From contig NZ_KE384441.1 in assembly GCF_000425725.1 (NCBI RefSeq), positions 277,176-341,175 of the forward strand: 64,000 bases of DNA. Direction: 5' to 3'. The translations under genes and the position numbers were made by a program. The stretch is from Halomonas halocynthiae DSM 14573. Its GTDB lineage: Bacteria > Pseudomonadota > Gammaproteobacteria > Pseudomonadales > Halomonadaceae. This document shows positions 27,830 to 37,788 of the stretch, in pieces (position 1 is the first letter of the stretch; each line of letters starts with the position of its first letter). A model generated the notes under the pieces. That model worked only from the letters and a program-made list of their open reading frames with translations, had not been told where the DNA came from and did not search any database.

Positions 27830-27867
27830 TGTCGGGTCCCGGATGATTAATGCCTCTCTTGGTAAGT
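27830..27867 (-). mobile_element. IS481 3'-end remnant, inverted copy of 17781-17818
   Basis: Starts TGTCGGGTCCCGGATGATTA and matches the reverse complement of 17781-17818 at about 36 of 38 positions by eye, including the terminal codons of the transposase (NHPGPD). The remainder of the element is replaced by IS630 sequence from 27870. Confidence 0.75.
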
Positions 27868-27869
27868 GC

Positions 27870-28306
27870 CTATTCAAAATTAATCACGTGATCAGTTCCG
27901 TATCCACCAAGTAGGCGGTGTACTTCATCGCGTAGGCGATCAAACGAGAAATAGGCACTCATGGGCAGCCAGGTGTATTTAATCTGTCGCCACAGAATCT
28001 CGATCAGGTTCAGTTCTGGTGAGTAGGCAGACAGATAGATCAAATGCACACGCTGCGACATCCAATCCACCATCTTGCGCCTAAATGCCTTGGAGCGATG
28101 CATGCTGGCATTATCAAGCACCACAACGGCGAAGGCATCTGGATCCTTCTGGGCCACGAACTGATCAAACGCTTCGATGACCGTTTCCGTGGTCACTGTC
28201 TCGGTGGTCGTGTGGTAGACCAGCTTTCCGGCGCGGCTTAGGAACCCCAGCACGTTTATTCTTCGGCTGTGGGAGTAGGCCGTTATTTCCCATGGTTTGC
28301 CGATAG
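27870..28306 (-). pseudogene. IS630-family transposase, C-terminal part, beheaded by IS3
   Basis: Encodes the DDE_3 domain tail: ITAYSHSRRINVLGFLSRAGKLVYHTT, VVVLDNASMHRSKAFRRK (second Asp) and YLSAYSPELNLIEILWRQIKY (Glu). The N-terminal half with HTH and first Asp is gone: at 28306/28307 the frame enters the IS3 terminal repeat. Not functional. Confidence 0.85.
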
Positions 28307-28314
28307 TGTAGTGG

Positions 28315-29477
<1,163 letters not shown>

Positions 29478-29544
29478 CAGACACCTCGCTTATGGTGGCA
29501 ATATTACCACCTACGTTGGTGTCCGGTTTTATTGAACCACTACA

Positions 29545-29763
29545 ATGGTCACCGAAAATGCCGCACGGCTTGCCCTGATGCAGCAGGCAGAACAATCGGT
29601 AGATGACCGGCTGGATGAGGTTAAAGGGCAGCTGAGATCGGTTCGTCAGGATGACATCACCACTGAGCTGCTGGATGTCATCATTGGCTTTGAGGCATTA
29701 AGCAGCAAGACGCGCAGAACCAAAGACAGCGAGTGCGGAGATAAGGCGGCTGATGGTCAATAA
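29545..29763 (+). pseudogene. C-terminal fragment of an F1-ATPase gamma subunit (alternate N-ATPase type)
   Basis: The 72 codons read TENAARLALMQQAEQSVDDRL.. LRSVRQDDITTELLDVIIGFEAL, which matches the conserved C-terminal helix of F1 gamma subunits (SENAAR..AM..A.. RQ..IT.E..EI..G..AL). The ATG at its start is inside the original gene; the IS3 right end abuts it at 29544. The divergence from housekeeping gamma suggests the alternate (N-ATPase) operon often found on mobile segments. The rest of that operon is absent. Confidence 0.65.
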
Positions 29764-29938
29764 GGCTGTCACTGACGCATAAAGTTACATTAAAGCTTTT
29801 CAAATGCTGCGGCGTTATACGTCCGCATTTGAGGGCAGAGGGGCTGGTCGAAAAGTGTGATGGAATAAATCATGGTCGGTCCGTCTGATATCCCTTGTGT
29901 AATATGAGTCGTCATTTTTAATCGATACAGAGGGTGTG

Positions 29939-30409
29939 ATGTCTGTTCAGCGTCATTTTGAGTTTCTAGAGACGTCGGAAAAGCGCCCAGTGGTCGCAAC
30001 CACCGCCGTTTTGTTAAAAAATGGTAAAGTACTTTTGGTGCGTCGCTCTAACCCACCGGATGCTGGTCGATGGGGGTTCCCTGGTGGAAAAATTGAGCGA
30101 GGAGAAACAATTGAAGAGGCGGCGCTGCGGGAGCTTTACGAGGAAACACATATTACCGCCAATGCGCACAGAGTGTTCAATGCTGTCGACGTATTAGACT
30201 TTGATAAACGTGGTGAGCTTGAATATCATTTTGTGCTGGTGGCGGTACTTTGTATATGGATCTCAGGTGAGCCCTTGGCGGGTGATGATGCACTAGATGC
30301 CTGTTTCTTTAATATGGATGACGTCAGCGAAAAAAATCTGGCTATTAGCTTAGATGTTGAGAAAGTGGCAAGGCAAGCTATGGTCATTTACGAAAATGAG
30401 CTGGCTTAG
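29939..30409 (+). CDS. NUDIX hydrolase
   Basis: A 156-residue NUDIX enzyme with a perfect box, GGKIERGETIEEAALRELYEE, and the upstream substrate strand VLLVRRSNPPDAGRWGFPG. ATG at 29939 is preceded by AGAGG at 5 bp; a GTG 3 bp earlier is possible. Closest by eye to ADP-ribose/NADH pyrophosphatase-like members. First gene of an AT-rich segment, followed by a methyltransferase. Confidence 0.9.
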   Translation: MSVQRHFEFLETSEKRPVVATTAVLLKNGKVLLVRRSNPPDAGRWGFPGGKIERGETIEEAALRELYEETHITANAHRVFNAVDVLDFDKRGELEYHFVLVAVLCIWISGEPLAGDDALDACFFNMDDVSEKNLAISLDVEKVARQAMVIYENELA

Positions 30410-30450
30410 AATGGTGGGTTTTAATTTATTGCTTTACTGATGAAGGTGTT

Positions 30451-31260
30451 TTGGAATCGCCGCTTGGTGTATTTGTACCTAATGAAAAGGAAGGGCTTGT
30501 GGACAATGCGTATGGGTCATTAGCCTCGTGGGTTTATCATGTGGATAAACCCATTGGTCGATCTTTTGGAGATATTGAATTTTACTTGTCACGCCTTAAG
30601 GGCATTGGCGGGCCAATTTTAGAGCCTGCAGTTGGTAATGGGAGGTTTCTTATCCCCTTGCTTGAGGCTGGGCATGTTGTTCATGGCTTTGATGCTTCTC
30701 CTCATATGTTAGAGGTCTGTAAGAAGGAAGTTTCCAGAAGGAATCTACCCGATAATGTCAGCAAGAAAAATTTTGAAGACTTTGTCTATAGCGAGAAATT
30801 TTCTGCTGTAGTGATGCCTGCAGGGTCTATTCAGTTAATTAAGTCACCTATCGCATGTTTAGACTTTCTTAAGCGCTTAAAGGTATGTTTATCAGAGACG
30901 GGAAAAGTTATTTTAGATATAGACTCATTGAGTTTTATGCTTGATTATGGGCCTGAGTCGCGCATGTGGAGCTTAGGTGAGGATATGCTGACCTTAACAG
31001 AGTCACGGGTGAAAACCAGCTATTTGCATCAGACCACAGTGTCTCAACTGAGGTATGAACACTGGAGTTCAGGTAATCTGGTTTCTTCTGAGCTGGAGGT
31101 TTTTTCTCTTCGCTTTTGGGGTGTTTTTGAATTCAAAAGCTTATTGCATGAAGCTGGGTTTAACGATGTATCTGTTACGTTGGACTATAAACGCCCATTT
31201 TCAATGAGTGATAGTGATGCAACGTTAGGAGAAGTGATTACATTTGAAGCTTCGTCGTGA
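30451..31260 (+). CDS. Class I SAM-dependent methyltransferase
   Basis: A 269-residue Rossmann methyltransferase: motif I PILEPAVGNGRFLIPLLEAG with the acidic strand-2 end FDAS, and CLSETGKVILDIDS. Starts at TTG (30451) with AAGG 6 bp upstream, as no ATG exists before the SAM-binding motif. Small-molecule substrate likely (C-terminal beta-rich region), identity unknown. A DNA hairpin at 31272 ends the unit. Confidence 0.85.
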   Translation: MESPLGVFVPNEKEGLVDNAYGSLASWVYHVDKPIGRSFGDIEFYLSRLKGIGGPILEPAVGNGRFLIPLLEAGHVVHGFDASPHMLEVCKKEVSRRNLPDNVSKKNFEDFVYSEKFSAVVMPAGSIQLIKSPIACLDFLKRLKVCLSETGKVILDIDSLSFMLDYGPESRMWSLGEDMLTLTESRVKTSYLHQTTVSQLRYEHWSSGNLVSSELEVFSLRFWGVFEFKSLLHEAGFNDVSVTLDYKRPFSMSDSDATLGEVITFEASS

Positions 31261-31271
31261 GTGGGTCAATT

Positions 31272-31291
31272 GGCCCTGGGTTCCCAGGGCC
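31272..31291. terminator. Bidirectional hairpin between convergent genes
   Basis: Perfect 9-bp inverted repeat GGCCCTGGG / CCCAGGGCC with a 2-nt centre, between the methyltransferase stop (31260) and the convergent GNAT stop (31317). No strong T run, so efficiency is uncertain. Confidence 0.6.
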
Positions 31292-31316
31292 CTGGTAAAG
31301 GAAAACGCCTTTATTG

Positions 31317-31781
31317 CTATGCTTTTTTTCTGATGTCCATGTATAGCCTTAACATATCTTTATGTTGTATTCCGTTTTCTAATATTGGTTCTGAATAATT
31401 GTTTATGAAGTGGTTTTTTGCAACAGACTCTACCCGGAAACCAATGCGATGGTAATAAGTTAGCTGGTGACCAAATGCCCCTGTTCCTAGCTCTACTCGG
31501 TGGATGCTTTTGTTGATTAGATTTTTTAAAGTGAAATTTAATAAGTTGGTGCCAATGCCTTGTTTTTGGTGGTTAGGATGCACGGAAATGTTGAATATTT
31601 CAGCTGTGTTACTTCCAGTAAGCTGTGCGACACAAGCGCCGATGATTTTTTCGTTTGCTTTAGCTGCGTAACACCATGAGCCTGTTAAGTATGAGCTGAT
31701 CATTTTTTCCGAGGGATCGGCTTCAAGAAAAAGCTGGATAGGTACTTCTTTAGGATTCAATTCTAAATATTTCATTTTCAC
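31317..31781 (-). CDS. GNAT-family N-acetyltransferase
   Basis: A 154-residue GNAT protein. Acetyl-CoA-binding motif A is clear: IFNISVHPNHQKQGIGTNLLNFTLK, followed by VELGTGAFGHQLTYYHRIGFR. Similar single-domain acetyltransferases modify small molecules or protein N-termini. AT-rich, same low-GC segment as its neighbours. Confidence 0.87.
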   Translation of the reverse strand: MKMKYLELNPKEVPIQLFLEADPSEKMISSYLTGSWCYAAKANEKIIGACVAQLTGSNTAEIFNISVHPNHQKQGIGTNLLNFTLKNLINKSIHRVELGTGAFGHQLTYYHRIGFRVESVAKNHFINNYSEPILENGIQHKDMLRLYMDIRKKA

Positions 31782-32201
31782 TCTAGGCTGTTTTTTAAAA
31801 ATAGGCGGTGGTCTTAGGTTTAAAGTATTGCTGATGTGATTGGAAGCTATAATTTATTCACGCACTTTATTCCTAAGTTCATAGAAGAACCGTAACACGT
31901 TAGTTCGCATGTCTGAACCAGGAGGAGCAGCCTCGGTTCCCACCCGTTTTTATCGACCACCGGGCCTAGGGCAGGCTGCACCAGATGGAAGCTGAATGAT
32001 CGCTCCCGGAAACGGCTCGACCTTCAGTCGAGAGGTGGCGATAACAGCGCGATGTTGGATCGGTCTGGTGTTACACTTTGGCATTGTGGCAGTTTTTTTC
32101 GTGACATGGTTGAAAGTTTTTTATAAAAATATTAATGAGTTAATTTGTTTGAGTTTTTATTGAGTTTCTCAGTAGGGTGGTTGATGTGTTGGCTATATTA
32201 A
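31782..32201. other. Intergenic region, no gene supported
   Basis: 420 bp with a GC-rich patch (~31915-32060) inside AT-rich DNA and a short hairpin CTCGAC-CTTCA-GTCGAG near 32027. It looks like leftover DNA of other origin; no coding match recognised. Confidence 0.4.
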
Positions 32202-33176
32202 ATGAATACGAAAATTAAGCAGTTTTGCTTCGGTAAGCCCGAAGAGTCACTGATGTTAGACCGTGCTCCATTGATGGGTCTTGAAAAAGGTAAAGTCCGA
32301 GTCAAGGTCGAGGCGGCAAATATTAATCCAAGCGATTTTTTATCTATTTACGGTGTTGGGCAATATAGGCGCTTTCATAAGCCCCCTAGGGTTCCTGGTT
32401 TTGAAGCCGCTGGTAAGGTTGTAGAATCTAATCATCCAGGTTACTCAGTGGGCCAAAGAGTATTGTTGGCTGCGAGTGGTGCATGGCAGGCGTATATAGA
32501 CGCATCACCGGATAATATTTTTCATATCCCTCAAGGTCTGGAACGTGGTTATGCATGTCAGTTGTATATTAACTCTTTAACAGCCTGGGCTATGACAACC
32601 GAGGTTGCGAATTTGTCGGAAAGAGATGTTGTGATTATTAATGCTGGTCGCTCAGCAATAGGTAAGATATTTTCTCAATTATCATCTTCGCTGGGATACA
32701 CCGTTATTGTTATCACATCAGGTCCTGAAGCCTATCCATATCAATCGAACTATGTGTTGAATTCAAGTAATGACTTTTGTCGTGAGATTGTAAGCATGGG
32801 CTTGCCTAGGCCAAATATCGCATTTGACGCTATTGGTGGTGAAGAGGGAGAAAAACTACTTTACACTTTGTGTGATAAAGGTAGGTTTATAAATTATGGG
32901 ACGCTTTCGTTAAGTTTTTATAGTTCTAGGTTCTTTGAATGTGTGAGAGCTCGACAGATAGATTTTAGCACTTTCTTCTTGCGTCATTGGGAGAATTCGG
33001 TTGGAAAAAATTCTCGGTGCGAAATTTTCAAAAACATGCTGGATCACTTTATGGCGAATAAGATAAGCCTTGATGTTGATAGGTATATCCCGTTTGAAGA
33101 TTTTAGGTTGGCCATGAATATTACTGAGCTAAGCTCAAGGTCTTTATGCGGAAAATTGGTGTTTACACCAAATTAG
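32202..33176 (+). CDS. Medium-chain dehydrogenase/reductase (quinone/enoyl-CoA reductase-like)
   Basis: A 324-residue MDR protein without the zinc ligands of true alcohol dehydrogenases. N-terminal GroES part (KVRVKVEAANINPSDFLSIYGVGQY.. PRVPGFEAAGKVVE) and a nucleotide-binding domain with VVIINAGRSAIGKIFSQLS, where the GxGxxG motif is relaxed. Similar to mitochondrial-type trans-2-enoyl-CoA reductases. AT-rich and standing alone, with no partner genes. Confidence 0.85.
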   Translation: MNTKIKQFCFGKPEESLMLDRAPLMGLEKGKVRVKVEAANINPSDFLSIYGVGQYRRFHKPPRVPGFEAAGKVVESNHPGYSVGQRVLLAASGAWQAYIDASPDNIFHIPQGLERGYACQLYINSLTAWAMTTEVANLSERDVVIINAGRSAIGKIFSQLSSSLGYTVIVITSGPEAYPYQSNYVLNSSNDFCREIVSMGLPRPNIAFDAIGGEEGEKLLYTLCDKGRFINYGTLSLSFYSSRFFECVRARQIDFSTFFLRHWENSVGKNSRCEIFKNMLDHFMANKISLDVDRYIPFEDFRLAMNITELSSRSLCGKLVFTPN

Positions 33177-33376
33177 TGTTCAGCACACAATGTTTATTTC
33201 ATGGTTATGCCCAGTAGTAGAATCTTTATGGTTATAGAGTGCATAATCAGCAGGCCTCATGGCTCCGAGGAGCTTGATCGTTTCGGTCCTCTTGGGAGCA
33301 TGGCGATAACTCGCCATTGCGACAGACGGCCCGAGCGAAGTGGAGACGGGGCATCGCTGGCCGTCACCTCGACGAA

Positions 33377-34549
33377 CTACAAGCGGCGGCGCAAGATCGC
33401 CGTGGCGCACATATGGGTGATGCCGCCGACGAAGCAGATCAAGGTGAAGGCGCCGGTGATCCCATGCGCCATCTCCCAGATAAAGCCTATCAGGGAAACG
33501 CCAACTACTGCATCGTAGGCGATTGCCACGGCACGCTGCTGGATCAGCGCATGGCGTTCATCTAGTGGTGGATCCTGACTGAGCACCTGGACGGTCTCGA
33601 AGCGCTGGCCATGGCGTATTACTGCCGCGAAGGCCACGCTCCGGAGCCACGTAAACGGCCGGCCGTCGATGGACACCAGCCCGAGGCCGATCAGCCCCAT
33701 GCCGGCCAGGTGACGCCACTCCAACCGCTCGCCCAGTACGAATATCCCCAGTAGAATGGCGCTGGCTGGGATCAGAAAGGTGACCAGCAACAGGTTCGTT
33801 GCTCCCGCGCTTGCCAGCAGGCGGAAGTAGATCAGGTACGCCAGGGCGGTCGAGAACAGTGCCAAACCGGCTACCGCCGACCAGGTAGATAGTCCTGGGA
33901 AGGGCGACTGCCAGAAGCGTTCCAGCCCCAGAGCCAAGGGCATCAGCACCAGCGCCGAGGCCGTGACCTGGCCACAGGCGGCCACCAGAGGCGAGCAGCC
34001 CAGCCTGCGAAAACGGCGCCCGAAGACACCGGCAAAAGCATAAGAGAGCGCGCCAGCCAGTACCGCCAGCTGTGCCCATGAACGGCTGGTGGCACCCCCG
34101 TTAACCTCGCTGCCCAGCATGTACACCACACCAACGAAACCGATGATCACGCCCAAGAGGCGGCCTGGGGTGAGAGGCTCATCGCGGGTGAGTAAGTGTG
34201 CTATAACGAGGGTAAAAAATGGCGTAGTGGCGTTGAGAATCGATGCTAAGCCACTGGCGATATGCCCTTGTCCCCAAGTGATCAGGCTGAAGGGAATCAT
34301 GTTGTTGAGCAGGCCCATACCGAAGAAGGCGGCCCATAGTCTTAGGTCGAGTGGCATGCGCTGGCCCCTCAGGAGAACCAGGGCGTTCAGTGCCACGGCG
34401 GCCAGGCCTACTCGCAGGGCCACGATGGTGAGCGGCTCGAGTTCTTTAACAGCGACTCCCACGAAAAAGAACGAACCGCCCCACAGCATCGACAAGCTCA
34501 GCAATAATGCCCACTCCATGGGGCCCATGGTTCTATCGATCGTTTTCAT
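33377..34549 (-). CDS. EamA/DMT-family exporter with an odd C-terminal extension
   Basis: Residues 1-300 form a typical ten-helix DMT permease (two EamA repeats: WALLLSLSMLWGGSFFFVGVAV and GALSYAFAGVFGRRFRRLG). After SIDGRPFTWLR the frame continues ~90 residues that are not EamA: DERHALIQQRAVAIAYDAVVG.. and two more hydrophobic stretches. That tail resembles the end of a small DUF2178-like membrane protein, as if a deletion joined two genes. Family length is ~300, here 390. Substrate unknown. Confidence 0.82.
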   Translation of the reverse strand: MKTIDRTMGPMEWALLLSLSMLWGGSFFFVGVAVKELEPLTIVALRVGLAAVALNALVLLRGQRMPLDLRLWAAFFGMGLLNNMIPFSLITWGQGHIASGLASILNATTPFFTLVIAHLLTRDEPLTPGRLLGVIIGFVGVVYMLGSEVNGGATSRSWAQLAVLAGALSYAFAGVFGRRFRRLGCSPLVAACGQVTASALVLMPLALGLERFWQSPFPGLSTWSAVAGLALFSTALAYLIYFRLLASAGATNLLLVTFLIPASAILLGIFVLGERLEWRHLAGMGLIGLGLVSIDGRPFTWLRSVAFAAVIRHGQRFETVQVLSQDPPLDERHALIQQRAVAIAYDAVVGVSLIGFIWEMAHGITGAFTLICFVGGITHMCATAILRRRL

Positions 34550-34857
34550 TGCGACGACTCCGGTTGGGGGACACCTTGCTAACTTAGGTCAGTGTGGCGG
34601 TGGGGGAACTTCGTTTCTTGCTCTGGAAGTCGAGGGGAGCGGTTATGCGGCTCAATGTCTTATTCTGTTCGGCAACCACTATCGGCAGGGTAGGGTAGGG
34701 TGGCCGGTGGCCGAGGTCGTCACGCGAGCAGAGCGGGGATGCCTCGCCCCTCAGCGCGCATGAGTTTGCTTTGAAAGCAAGAGGCGGAGTGTGTCGGTTG
34801 TCGTCGGGGCGCATTATTCACTCACGGAGATTACCGCAACGTCTGCAGGAGCTCACC
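34550..34857. other. Intergenic region upstream of ada
   Basis: About 300 bp between divergent genes. No gene or clear Ada box found; the ada promoter must lie here. Confidence 0.4.
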
Positions 34858-35988
34858 ATGAACGGGATACCCGATGACGCCCCCTTACGCTTTGCTTCCG
34901 ATGAGGCCCGGTGGGCTGCGGTATTGGCCCGCGACGCCGCCGCGGAGGATGCCTTCGTCTATGCTGTGCGCACCACCGGGATCTATTGTCGCCCCACCTG
35001 TTCATCGCGCCGTCCGCGTCGTAAAAACGCCGAGTTCTATGCTGATGCGGTCTCTGCTGAGGCGGCGGGGTACCGGCCCTGTCAGCGCTGTCGTCCCCAA
35101 GCCATTTCTTTGACACAGCGGCACGCCCAGAGCGTCGCTAGGGCCTGCCGTCTCATTGAACACGGCGAAGCTTCGCCATCGCTCGATGAGCTGGCTCGGG
35201 TGGCGGGGCTGAGTCGCTTCCACTTTCACCGTGTCTTTAAGTCGGTCACAGGGCTCACACCGATGGCCTACGCGGCTGCTTGTCGAGCGGATCGTGTGCG
35301 CCAGGCACTGACGCAGCAAGAGACGGTCACCGATGCGATCTATAAGGCAGGCTTCAATTCCAGCGGGCGCTTTTATGCTGGTGCTGAACGCATGCTGGGC
35401 ATGACGCCCAAGCGTTACCGTGAGGGCGGTAAGGGCATAGAGATTCAGTTCGCCCTAGGCGAATGCTCACTGGGCACGATACTTGTGGCAACCAGCGATA
35501 AGGGCATTTGTGCCATTTCTCTTGGAAGCGACCCCGAACCGTTGTTGCAGGCGTTCCAGGAACAGTTTGCTAACGCCAGTCTTATCCCTGGGGACAAGCG
35601 CTTTGACGACTGGGTGGCCAAGGTGGTGGCGTTCGTCGAGGTGCCGAGTGTCGGGTTGTCACTGCCACTGGATATTCGTGGGACCGCCTTTCAGCAGCGC
35701 GTCTGGCAGGCGCTGACCGAGATTCCTGTCGGCAGCACCATCAGTTATGCGGCGTTGGCGGAGCAGATCGGCTCTCCCAAAGCGGTACGTGCCGTGGCGA
35801 GGGCCTGCGCATCCAACCCACTCGCGCTTGCCATTCCCTGCCACCGAGTCGTTCGCAGCGATGGGAGAGTGTCTGGCTATCGTTGGGGCGTGGAGAGAAA
35901 GCGTGCCTTGCTAATGCGAGAAGCAGAGCAAGAAGGAGCCACTAGGTTAATGGGAAAAGGGGTGGGGCAAGGCGATGAGTCAACATGA
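34858..35988 (+). CDS. ada: Ada: bifunctional DNA methyl-repair protein and transcriptional activator
   Basis: 376 residues with full Ada architecture. N-terminal zinc/methylphosphotriester domain has Cys44, Cys48, Cys75, Cys78 in the C-x3-C-x26-C-x2-C spacing of E. coli Ada (YCRPTC, RPCQRC). An AraC-type HTH follows (LDELARVAGLSRFHFHRVFKSVTG), then the O6-alkylguanine-DNA alkyltransferase with acceptor Cys328 (IPCHRVVRSDG). ATG at 34858 has AGGAG 7 bp upstream; longer starts add non-family residues. It repairs alkylated DNA and, when methylated on the N-domain cysteine, activates its own regulon. Confidence 0.95.
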   Translation: MNGIPDDAPLRFASDEARWAAVLARDAAAEDAFVYAVRTTGIYCRPTCSSRRPRRKNAEFYADAVSAEAAGYRPCQRCRPQAISLTQRHAQSVARACRLIEHGEASPSLDELARVAGLSRFHFHRVFKSVTGLTPMAYAAACRADRVRQALTQQETVTDAIYKAGFNSSGRFYAGAERMLGMTPKRYREGGKGIEIQFALGECSLGTILVATSDKGICAISLGSDPEPLLQAFQEQFANASLIPGDKRFDDWVAKVVAFVEVPSVGLSLPLDIRGTAFQQRVWQALTEIPVGSTISYAALAEQIGSPKAVRAVARACASNPLALAIPCHRVVRSDGRVSGYRWGVERKRALLMREAEQEGATRLMGKGVGQGDEST

Positions 35989-36072
35989 GAAAAGTGCCCA
36001 GTTTTCGTTGGCCAGTACATTCTTGAGGCGTCCACGGTAACTGGGCAAGATGATAAGGGAACAGGCGTATTG

Positions 36073-37053
36073 CTAGGTCATCGTCACCACTACGCGCCCG
36101 CGAATTCGCCCAGTAAGCAGGTCGTCGGCCGCTTCGATAGCCTCGTCAAGAGTGATAGAGCGAGTGATGGCATCAAGCTGCTCGGGAGCCAGAAGCTCTC
36201 CCAGCCGCCGCCATGCCTCGAGGCGGTCCTCGCGGGGGCGCATCACACTGTCGATTCCTACCAGTGTCACTCCACGCAGAATGAATGGGGCGACACTGGT
36301 AGGCAGGTCCATGCCTTGGGCCAGGCCACAGGCGGCCACGCTGCCGCTATAGCGGGTGGAGGCCAGAACGTTGGCCAGCGTGTGGCTGCCTACCGAGTCG
36401 ATTGCCCCCGCCCAGCGCTCTTTGCCCAAGGGGCGCCCCGGTTCGGAGAGTGTGGCACGGTCGATCACCTCTACGGCGCCGAGTTCCTGGAGGTAGTCGG
36501 CTTCCTCTGGGCGGCCAGTGGAGGCTACCACTTGGTAGCCCAGCCGCGCGAGCAGTGCAATAGCATAGCTGCCGACACCTCCGTTGGCACCGGTCACCAG
36601 TATCTTGCCCTGCTCAGGCGTAATGCCCTGCTTCTCAAGAGCCATCACCGAAAGCATGGCCGTATACCCGGCAGTACCAATCGCCATGGCCTGGCGTGGC
36701 GTAAAGGCCGCTGGCAACGGAATCAACCAGCAGCTATCTAGGCAAGCCTTTTCGGCCAAGCCTCCCCAGTGAGCCTCACCCACGCCCCAGCCGTTGAGCA
36801 ACACTGCATCACCGGGGGCAAAGGCGTCACTGGTGGTGTGTTCCACTGTTCCGGCCAGATCGATACCCGGGACCATGGGAAACTGACGAACCACCGGCCC
36901 CTTGCCTGTAATCGCCAATGCATCCTTGTAGTTGAGAGTACTGCAGTCGACCCGGACGGTGACATCGCCCTCAGGCAGCGTCGACTCGTCGATGTCTTTT
37001 AGCGTTGCCTGCTGTTTGTCGTCATGCTTTTCGATCAGTATGGCCTTAAACAT
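36073..37053 (-). CDS. acuI: AcuI acrylyl-CoA reductase (YhdH family)
   Basis: A 326-residue zinc-less MDR of the YhdH/AcuI type ([65 protein letters not shown]; both read across longer blocks). It reduces toxic acryloyl-CoA to propionyl-CoA with NADPH. Start at 37053 because AGGTG lies 5 bp upstream; the ATG at 37065 overlaps that site. A TetR regulator gene (acuR) lies upstream on the same strand, and both carry the same operator, which supports the identity. No DMSP lyase gene is next to it here. Confidence 0.9.
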   Translation of the reverse strand: MFKAILIEKHDDKQQATLKDIDESTLPEGDVTVRVDCSTLNYKDALAITGKGPVVRQFPMVPGIDLAGTVEHTTSDAFAPGDAVLLNGWGVGEAHWGGLAEKACLDSCWLIPLPAAFTPRQAMAIGTAGYTAMLSVMALEKQGITPEQGKILVTGANGGVGSYAIALLARLGYQVVASTGRPEEADYLQELGAVEVIDRATLSEPGRPLGKERWAGAIDSVGSHTLANVLASTRYSGSVAACGLAQGMDLPTSVAPFILRGVTLVGIDSVMRPREDRLEAWRRLGELLAPEQLDAITRSITLDEAIEAADDLLTGRIRGRVVVTMT

Positions 37054-37081
37054 GTAGCACCTCATATTGTGAGAGCCTTTT

Positions 37082-37100
37082 TATAGACCGATCGTCTATA
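37082..37100 (-). promoter_or_regulatory. AcuR operator in front of acuI
   Basis: TATAGACCGATCGTCTATA: arms TATAGAC/GTCTATA with a 5-bp spacer, 29 bp upstream of the acuI start. The same dyad occurs in front of acuR (37770). Confidence 0.8.
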
Positions 37101-37122
37101 AAAAGGCCTGAAGAAGCCCCGT

Positions 37123-37761
37123 TTAGCGGGGCAAGCCTTGAAGATACGTTGAGATGAAGATCCTCAGTGGATGTGCGCTGCGCTCTAGCTTCGCTCGCAT
37201 CACGGCGCCCTCCCAGCCAATCCAGAAGGCTTCAGCTAAGCGGCCACAATCGGCCCCCTCGGCGAGCTCGCCCGCCTCGCGAGCCTCTTCAAGGCAGCGA
37301 GCCAAGCGCTGCTCCCAGTCGGCCAGGGTCGCGAGCAACCAGTCGCGATAGCCCGGTGGTAGTCCGCCTGCCTCCTGCCCCAGGTTGCCGACCAGGCAAC
37401 CTCGCCGATAACCATGCCGTGCCATGCCGATAGAGGCATCTTCGACGAAGGCCTCCAAGCGCGCTAGGGGAGGCTGCGACCTATCGTTCAAGTGGCGATC
37501 CAGTTTGGCAGCGAAGTAGGTGCCGTAGTGCTCTATCACGGCACGACCAAAGGCCTCTTTGCTGTCGAAGTAGTAGTAGAAGGAACCCTTGGGTACACCG
37601 ACACGCTTGAGAATGCCATCGATGCCTGAGGCGATGAAACCTTGCTCAGTTAGCACCTCTAGTCCGCTCCGAATGAGCGCGGCACGGGTATCAGGGTCCT
37701 TCCGCGGTACCTTGGGGGGGCGGCCTCGGCGTCGGGTCTTTGGGAGCGGGTTCGTTGTCAT
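37123..37761 (-). CDS. acuR: AcuR, TetR-family repressor
   Basis: A 212-residue TetR protein with basic N-terminus (KTRRRGRPPKVPRKD) and HTH GIDGILKRVGVPKGSFYYYFDSKEAFG. Ligand domain contains GMARHGYRRGCLVGNLGQEAGG, typical of the AcuR group, which senses acrylate and represses acuI. It is transcribed toward acuI with a 69-bp gap that has its own operator, and another operator lies 9 bp upstream of its own ATG, so it should autorepress. Confidence 0.88.
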   Translation of the reverse strand: MTTNPLPKTRRRGRPPKVPRKDPDTRAALIRSGLEVLTEQGFIASGIDGILKRVGVPKGSFYYYFDSKEAFGRAVIEHYGTYFAAKLDRHLNDRSQPPLARLEAFVEDASIGMARHGYRRGCLVGNLGQEAGGLPPGYRDWLLATLADWEQRLARCLEEAREAGELAEGADCGRLAEAFWIGWEGAVMRAKLERSAHPLRIFISTYLQGLPR

Positions 37762-37769
37762 GGAAACAA

Positions 37770-37788
37770 TATAGACCTGTCGTCTATT
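37770..37788 (-). promoter_or_regulatory. AcuR operator in front of acuR
   Basis: TATAGACCTGTCGTCTATT, the same dyad as at 37082 with one arm mismatch, immediately upstream of the acuR start: autoregulation site. Confidence 0.78.

Noticed and set aside
33201-33565. Two plus-strand frames over the DMT exporter tail
   Set aside because: Arginine/alanine-rich shadow frames in GC-rich DNA without family features.
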